Part shown: in pieces, positions 30,001 to 34,096 of the stretch | Layout: the number at the start of each line of letters is the position of its first letter | Numbering within the stretch: the first letter of the stretch is position 1 | Origin: Hirudo medicinalis | Taxonomy: Eukaryota > Annelida > Clitellata > Hirudinida > Hirudinidae | Reading direction: 5' to 3' | Length of the DNA stretch: 34,096 nucleotides | Assembly: GCA_011800805.1 (NCBI GenBank) | Contig: MPNW01000809.1 | Coordinates: 1-34,096 of the forward strand | The notes under the pieces: generated by a model | The model's input: the letters and a program-made list of their open reading frames with translations, nothing else | Told to the model about the DNA's origin: nothing | Databases searched by the model: none | Program-made: the position numbers and the translations under genes

Positions 30001-30200
30001 TAAACCCTCCTCTGATTCTGATTGGCACATCGGGCTGTTTGTAATTCATGTAATCGCAGCAATTATGCGGCAATAAAATTTAAACAATGTAGCGATTTGT
30101 ATATCTTACTTCGTAAATCATAATCGTATAGATTTTCTGGCAGAGAATTCCAGGGCCGATCCGTAAACCCTTCCATTTTTTCATCTCCGAAAGCCGCCAT
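22750..30200 (-). CDS. ATXN7: Ataxin-7 (SAGA deubiquitinase-module subunit), about 12 exons
   Basis: Anchors the deubiquitinase module to the SAGA histone acetyltransferase complex in the nucleus. Minus-strand exons: 30200-30110, 29699-29595, 29469-28655, 28135-27817, 27420-27338, 26930-26699, 26474-26051, 25843-25690, 25605-25478, 25285-24268, 23615-23468 and 23315-22750. All join in phase: 4083 nt, 1360 aa (human ATXN7 is 892). An optional exon may lie at 29872-29792. Marks: RPWNSLPENL near the start; a zinc finger GLCPAQDEFF...CERC...KPQALKKH (~37-65); the SCA7 domain with YDPDKHCGV, KPCTR, LTCKTH and RRSVHGRSKPFDEL (~444-500); a second conserved block HGDGNYVFTRR (~745-765); then a basic KRPRL patch, a long Ser/Thr-rich tail, a 12-Ser run and a Gln-rich LQQQQNQQPQQ stretch. 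The vertebrate N-terminal polyQ is absent. The weakest junction is the acceptor at 29470 (cataag). It is head-to-head with ALG10. Confidence 0.93.
23838..24224. repeat. Pentanucleotide satellite (ACTAT/ACCAT/ACTGT) with higher-order units
   Basis: About 75 pentamers of the TATAC family. Units first repeat every 25-30 bp, then every 35 bp (seven pentamers) from about 23980 onward. Each higher-order unit holds the self-complementary tactatagta. Six Ns at 24091-24096 mark an assembly gap. It lies in the ATXN7 intron between exons 25285-24268 and 23615-23468, ending 43 bp from an exon boundary. Confidence 0.95.
27003..27042. repeat. AAT/AAC microsatellite
   Basis: A run of AAT units changing to AAC, in the ATXN7 intron between the two SCA7-domain exons. 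Confidence 0.88.
27601..27775. repeat. Two SINE fragments in opposite orientation
   Basis: 27601-27635 matches the SINE body (tgcccttgggaaggagcac) read on the plus strand. 27731-27775 matches the A-box end (TGGCCGAATGG, complement of 27754-27764) read on the minus strand. Both belong to the family at 13645 and 18010. One N lies at 27729. They are in the ATXN7 intron just upstream of the SCA7 exon. Confidence 0.6.
29792..29872 (-). CDS. ATXN7: Possible extra ATXN7 exon 2
   Basis: A ttaaacag acceptor followed by 81 nt open in the right phase (27 residues, Thr/Gln/Ser-rich then Lys-rich). It would fill the gap between the RPWNSL segment and the zinc finger, where human ataxin-7 has about 40 residues. 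The donor at 29791 (C then GTTTTT) is weak, so the boundary is doubtful. Confidence 0.35.
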
Positions 30201-30385
30201 TTTCGTGTTATCTGAATGTTCGCTTGAGACGATGAAAAGGAGGTTTTACAATTTCACAGTTGCATTAAATTATTCACACTTTAAAATGAAATTTTGCCAT
30301 TAGGTGGCGAAATGTTTTTCTCTAGCAACATTACAATGTTTTACGCTCTAAAAATTTTTATCCCCGTCACTTTTAGACCGCTTCT
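30201..30385. promoter_or_regulatory. Bidirectional promoter between ATXN7 and ALG10
   Basis: Only 185 bp separate the two divergent start codons. The ATXN7 start is embedded in AAAATGGCGGC on the minus strand, close to the YY1 consensus AAGATGGCGGC, which in animals often marks the transcription start and initiator codon of housekeeping genes. No TATA box is evident. Confidence 0.65.
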
Positions 30386-32055
30386 ATGCAAACACGACCA
30401 ACAATGTATGCAGACGTAGACTACTTTTTTAACTTAATTTTTGCCCTTTTAGCGTCGTTTACGCGCTTAATAATGTTAATGGTTTACGAAGTTCAGCCCA
30501 ATCCATACATGGATGAGATTTTTCACGTTCCTCAAGTCCAGGCATATTGCAATTATTCCTTTTCAACAGTAAGTCTCAGCTTCTCACTGGTCGGTTGTTT
30601 GAATACAGTGACTTTTATGCTTTTATTTAGTGGGATCCGATGATAACGACTTTACCTGGCCTGTATCTGTTCAGTTTAGGATTGCTAAAACCACTTGGAC
30701 ATGTGCTAAAGTCAGATCTTTGCCAAACTTACTACCTTAGGATCATCAATGTTGGCTTCTGCATCGGAATTTTCTACACTTTATCGATGATTGTGACCAA
30801 GAAGCAAGGCCCCAAGGCAAATACCAATCTTGTTACATTTGTTGAACACGAGCTACAGATTTTATAACAGTTTTAAACTTTCACTGTCTTGTGATTTCTC
30901 TAACAGATTTGATGTTGAGCTTTGCTTTTAAGACGTTTTACAGTTTATAATCAAATGAACGTTTTACTTATTTCTAATTCTTTAAATTATTATTATTATT
31001 TTCAGACTCAGAATGCGAAGCTGGCAACTCTTTCCGGACTGTCGATGTCTTTGTTCCCCATTCTTTATTTTTTCAACTTCCTTTACTACACTGACTTAGG
31101 CTCAACCTTCTTTGTCCTGTTTGCCTACTTGCTGCATCTCCACAACTATCACAAGTCGTCTGCAGTCGTTGGAGCCATGTCAGTCTTGTTCAGGCAGACC
31201 AACATAGTTTGGGTGGTCTTCATGGGGTGGGTGAGTGGCTACCCTGTCTTGGTCGGAGAGAAAAGGAGTGCACGGAGTGAACTCAACCTGAAGACCAATT
31301 TCAAGGCCAATTTACAATTTGTCCTAAAACCAGCTTCAAATTTCAACTTCAAACCTTTGGCCAATCTCTTCGTCGATGTTACGGGCATTGTCTGGCCATA
31401 CTTGGTTGTCGTGGTGGCATTTGCATCTTTTCTTGTCCTCAACGGAGGAATCGTTCTTGGAGCAAAATCCGATCACGAGGCTGGGCTCCATCTCTGCCAG
31501 ATTTTGTATTTTTCTTTGTTTTCGTTCGCATTTCTTCTTCCTGTGCTTCCAATCTGCAAAGTCTTGAGAGAATTCTCCACCTTCTGTAGAAGGACCAAAA
31601 AGGCCATAATAATGTTTCTTATCATAACATTGCTGGTGATACACTTCACCACCACGACCCACAGGTATCTCATTTCCGATAATCGTCATTACACCTTTTA
31701 CGTCTGGAAAAACATTTTCCAAAGGCATCCATCCGTCCGCTACTTGCTCGCTCCATTTTACGTCTTTTCCATGTTTGCCCTTTGGTCTTCGCTCGGATCT
31801 GCCGGTCGGCTGTGGAAGTTGGGATTTTCAACTTGTCTCTCATTGGCTTTGGCTCCGTCGTCGCTGCTCGAGTTCCGATATTTCATCGTTCCGTTCCTTC
31901 TCGTCAGACTGAACCTGGAACCTCAGCCAGGGTTCATCAAGATTTTGTTGGAAACACTTGCATACCTAGCAGTCAACTCTTTTGCCATCTACATGTTCCT
32001 GTACAAGCCATTTACCTGGCCCGGTTCTGACGAGCTGCAGAGGTTCATGTACTAA
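30386..32055 (+). CDS. ALG10: ALG10, dolichyl-phosphate-glucose alpha-1,2-glucosyltransferase, 3 exons
   Basis: Adds the last (third) glucose to the lipid-linked oligosaccharide in the ER lumen, completing the N-glycan precursor. Exons 30386-30568, 30631-30816 and 31006-32055 join in phase to 1419 nt, 472 aa (human is 473). Family marks: YMDEIFHVPQVQAYC (41-55), WDPMITTLPGLYL at the exon 2 start, FPILYFFNFLYYTD, SVLFRQTNIVWV, a lysine-rich loop, FLVLNGGIVLGAKSDHEAGLH, DNRHYTFYVWKNIFQRH, LLEFRYFIVPFLLVRLN and a C-terminus ending LQRFMY. About ten hydrophobic helices. ATG 30386 is the first in frame; 30404 is an alternative. The exon 2 donor is unusual. The best fit to family length uses a GC donor (AAG then GCAAAT at 30817). 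A weak GT donor at 30832 would add five residues. It is head-to-head with ATXN7. Confidence 0.95.
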
Positions 32056-32311
32056 ATTCAAACTGTGCTGTGGCCTGTGTTGTAAAAGTGTTGTTATAAT
32101 TGGAGATTGCTTGTAAATATTAAATGGTTTAATCAGAAACACTGCTTCCATTGTAAAGAGGACAAGTTATTGCGTTGTTGGGATCATTTATATATAGTCT
32201 CGGGAGCAAACGTTCGAGTCAGGCTTACATAGGTTGCATTGCATTATGTCGGATCACTTCTAAGAATCGTGCCGACATGCGATCACATAGATCCTAGATC
32301 ATCTTTTGTGC

Positions 32312-32317
32312 AATAAA
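32312..32317 (+). promoter_or_regulatory. Polyadenylation signal, likely ALG10
   Basis: AATAAA 257 nt after the ALG10 stop codon. Confidence 0.5.
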
Positions 32318-32329
32318 AAGCCTAGAAAC

Positions 32330-33040
32330 GTTTATACTGGACTCCAATCTTATCTACGAATTATAATTTCTTTGAAGTGTCAGAGGTCGGCATGCTAAGG
32401 AGATTAAAACCTGGAAGCTGCAGTTTTATGATTGAAAATGTAATTACGCAAAACCTATGCCCTGCCATCACGGCTGATTAAGTTTGTTATTTCCATCCGT
32501 GGTAATAAGCCATAAAATTGCTCGCGCTACACGGGTGGGGAAAGTTTTTGTTTCCGACCGAATTTTCATCTAATATCGCATAGTCCTGTCGCTACGAAAG
32601 AGCAATATGTCATGCTCATTCACTCAGCAAATAATTGTTCATATCATGCTAAAGCATTTATAGGGCTTGAAAATGTGGCACCGGGAGCCATCGGTCAAGA
32701 CGTCCGCATTCGCGTCGCAATGCCAGGCTTTATTTTAGCGACTGGGAGATTGCCAATAAACTGCACATAATATAGAATTCGAGTGATAAATATAGCCATT
32801 GCGAGCGGACCGATTCATAAATGGCCGCTAACCATTCACGCCGGCCAAATTTAGTTCGTTCGAGATTACGTGATGCAGGCAATAAACATGGCCGACTCGT
32901 AAATAAGCCGGTCTAGAAACAAAGTGCGGGAAAAAAGAATTAAAATAGTTTTATTTGAATCAGCTCTTTTAAAGTTCATTCCTGCTCGTAAAAATCGCAA
33001 CGATCCCTCGCGACATGCTTTTTGCTGATGTCGCAGGAAG
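32330..33040. other. High-complexity intergenic DNA between ALG10 and the right-hand gene
   Basis: No reading frame of interest. Unlike most spacers here, it has few simple repeats between about 32400 and 32930 and a balanced composition. It has three CAATAAA/GTAAATAA-type words (near 32755, 32879 and 32900), the class bound by caudal and posterior Hox proteins. It could be regulatory; nothing in the sequence proves it. Confidence 0.35.
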
Positions 33041-33046
33041 CACACT

Positions 33047-33052
33047 TTTATT
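33047..33052 (-). promoter_or_regulatory. Possible polyadenylation signal of the right-hand gene
   Basis: TTTATT on the plus strand. It would give the gene ending at 33736 a 3' UTR of about 690 nt. Confidence 0.35.
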
Positions 33053-33735
33053 TAACAGAACGTCTGCGCTAGACAAAAAAAAAAACAAAACAAATCGTTT
33101 AAAGTCAAGAACGGTTAAAAAATGATCTAAAATTGCATAAAGAAGAAAAAGAGGAAAAAAAAATATCTGGAAAGTGAACTAATCCGTAACTATGAAGTAT
33201 ACGACGGTCCGGATCAGCAGTCAAAACCGAAGACGAAACGATAGAAATTTTCCAATGGAAATAAACAATCGCAACCAATCGTAGACGACCAATCAATCGA
33301 TTGATCAAAGAAATCTATTGGAATTCTTGTCTTGTAAGACTCTTATCTCCTTTTTCCAGGGACAATCCAGTCCGGTTTAAAGTTCGCATCGCAGCGGCTT
33401 ACATCGACATATCCGTACCAAGGGATGATGCGCATAAAATGACGAAGTACTTGGAGCATGAAATGAATTTCTAATAATTGTTCCGCATTTCAATTCGCTT
33501 GGTTCGTTTGGACCCTTCTTCGTGACACAAAAAAGTGATAAAGAGATTCCATTCCCTCCCCTGACCACAAAAGAGGTTTCTTGCCTCTTCTTTCGTTCGA
33601 AAGTGCATTAGGAACAACATTATTCTTCCGTCTTCCATCCAAAATAATTTTCCACCAAGACATCATAACTCTCTTTTCTTTCCCAAGCAATTTTCCACTC
33701 GGCCGTCGCTTTCATTTTACGCATCCAATCGTCCG

Positions 33736-34041
33736 TCAGAGATGAGTGGCCGTGGGTGCAACCTGGTTCTCGATCAGGAAGTCCCCCAAATCTAGCGCCT
33801 CAACGCAGGCAACCGTCTGATAGCGCACAGGAAGAGAAGTTCTTTTGACAAAATGGCGACTATCGAGAAGATTCAGTCTGGACTTGACGTCAGCCTTGGG
33901 CCCTCCTTGACTCTTGGTGGTTTTGGAAGCTAAGCTTTTCCGTGCCGTGTCATCCTGTGCTTCTCCGACATCGCTTTCTTCTTCCTCGTCGTCTTGGCAA
34001 CGGATGACGCTGACGGAAATGGTCTCGCTTCCACGGAGATT
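33736..34041 (-). CDS. Last coding exon of an unrecognised gene (partial)
   Basis: On the minus strand a good acceptor (cctcttccag, 34051-34042) is followed by 101 codons open in phase 0 and a stop at 33738-33736. The encoded tail begins NLRGSETISVSVIRC, passes a highly acidic DDEEEESD stretch, then a basic Ser/Lys-rich part and a second ordered-looking block (SRHFVKRTSLPVRYQTVACV) and ends APTATHL. I do not recognise the family. The rest of the gene lies beyond the right edge. That it is coding is inferred from the acceptor, the open length and the mixed composition. Confidence 0.6.
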   Translation of the reverse strand, partial: NLRGSETISVSVIRCQDDEEEESDVGEAQDDTARKSLASKTTKSQGGPKADVKSRLNLLDSRHFVKRTSLPVRYQTVACVEALDLGDFLIENQVAPTATHL

Positions 34042-34096
34042 CTGGAAGAGGCGAAGGTTATGAGGAATGAAGGTCACTTAATAATGTTTTGAAAAT

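Overview
This is nuclear DNA from an invertebrate animal. Genes have short exons with GT-AG introns. The gene set is metazoan (a Frizzled receptor, an ataxin-7-type SAGA subunit, TMEM33, ALG10, SEC11). Non-coding DNA is AT-rich, full of ATT, CAT and GT microsatellites, and carries decayed Ty3/gypsy, R2-like non-LTR, Tc1/mariner and tRNA-derived SINE copies. A spiralian (annelid or mollusc type) is my best guess from the repeat style, but that is weak inference. I built the exon models by hand from splice sites, reading phase and remembered family motifs; no alignment was run.

Layout. 1-2284: simple repeats and AT-rich DNA, no gene found. 2285-7793 (+): nine exons of a D-2-hydroxyacid dehydrogenase. 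Its fourth intron holds a gypsy 3' LTR plus integrase remnant and a non-LTR reverse transcriptase remnant. Its eighth intron holds a dead Tc1-like transposon. 9543-11413 (+): an intronless Frizzled of the FZD1/2/7 class with a one-base frameshift in this assembly. 13435-16309 (-): SEC11, six exons. 16707-19385 (+): TMEM33, seven exons. 22750-30200 (-): a large ataxin-7 gene, about twelve exons. 30386-32055 (+): ALG10, three exons. 33736-34041 (-): the last coding exon of an unidentified gene that runs off the right edge.

From Frizzled onward the genes alternate strand (+ - + - + -). This gives two head-to-head pairs with short shared promoters (SEC11/TMEM33, 397 bp between start codons; ATXN7/ALG10, 185 bp) and three tail-to-tail pairs. 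Two of the genes serve the ER protein-maturation route (SEC11 signal peptidase, ALG10 N-glycan precursor completion) and TMEM33 is an ER membrane protein. Frizzled and ataxin-7 are unrelated to that function.

The most unusual signal is a family of very short retroposed inserts (51, 55 and 74 nt). They share a core of about 40 nt and an AAAT-rich tail. Each is bounded by a target-site duplication of 11-13 bp. One sits inside the Tc1 remnant and one inside a tRNA-derived SINE.
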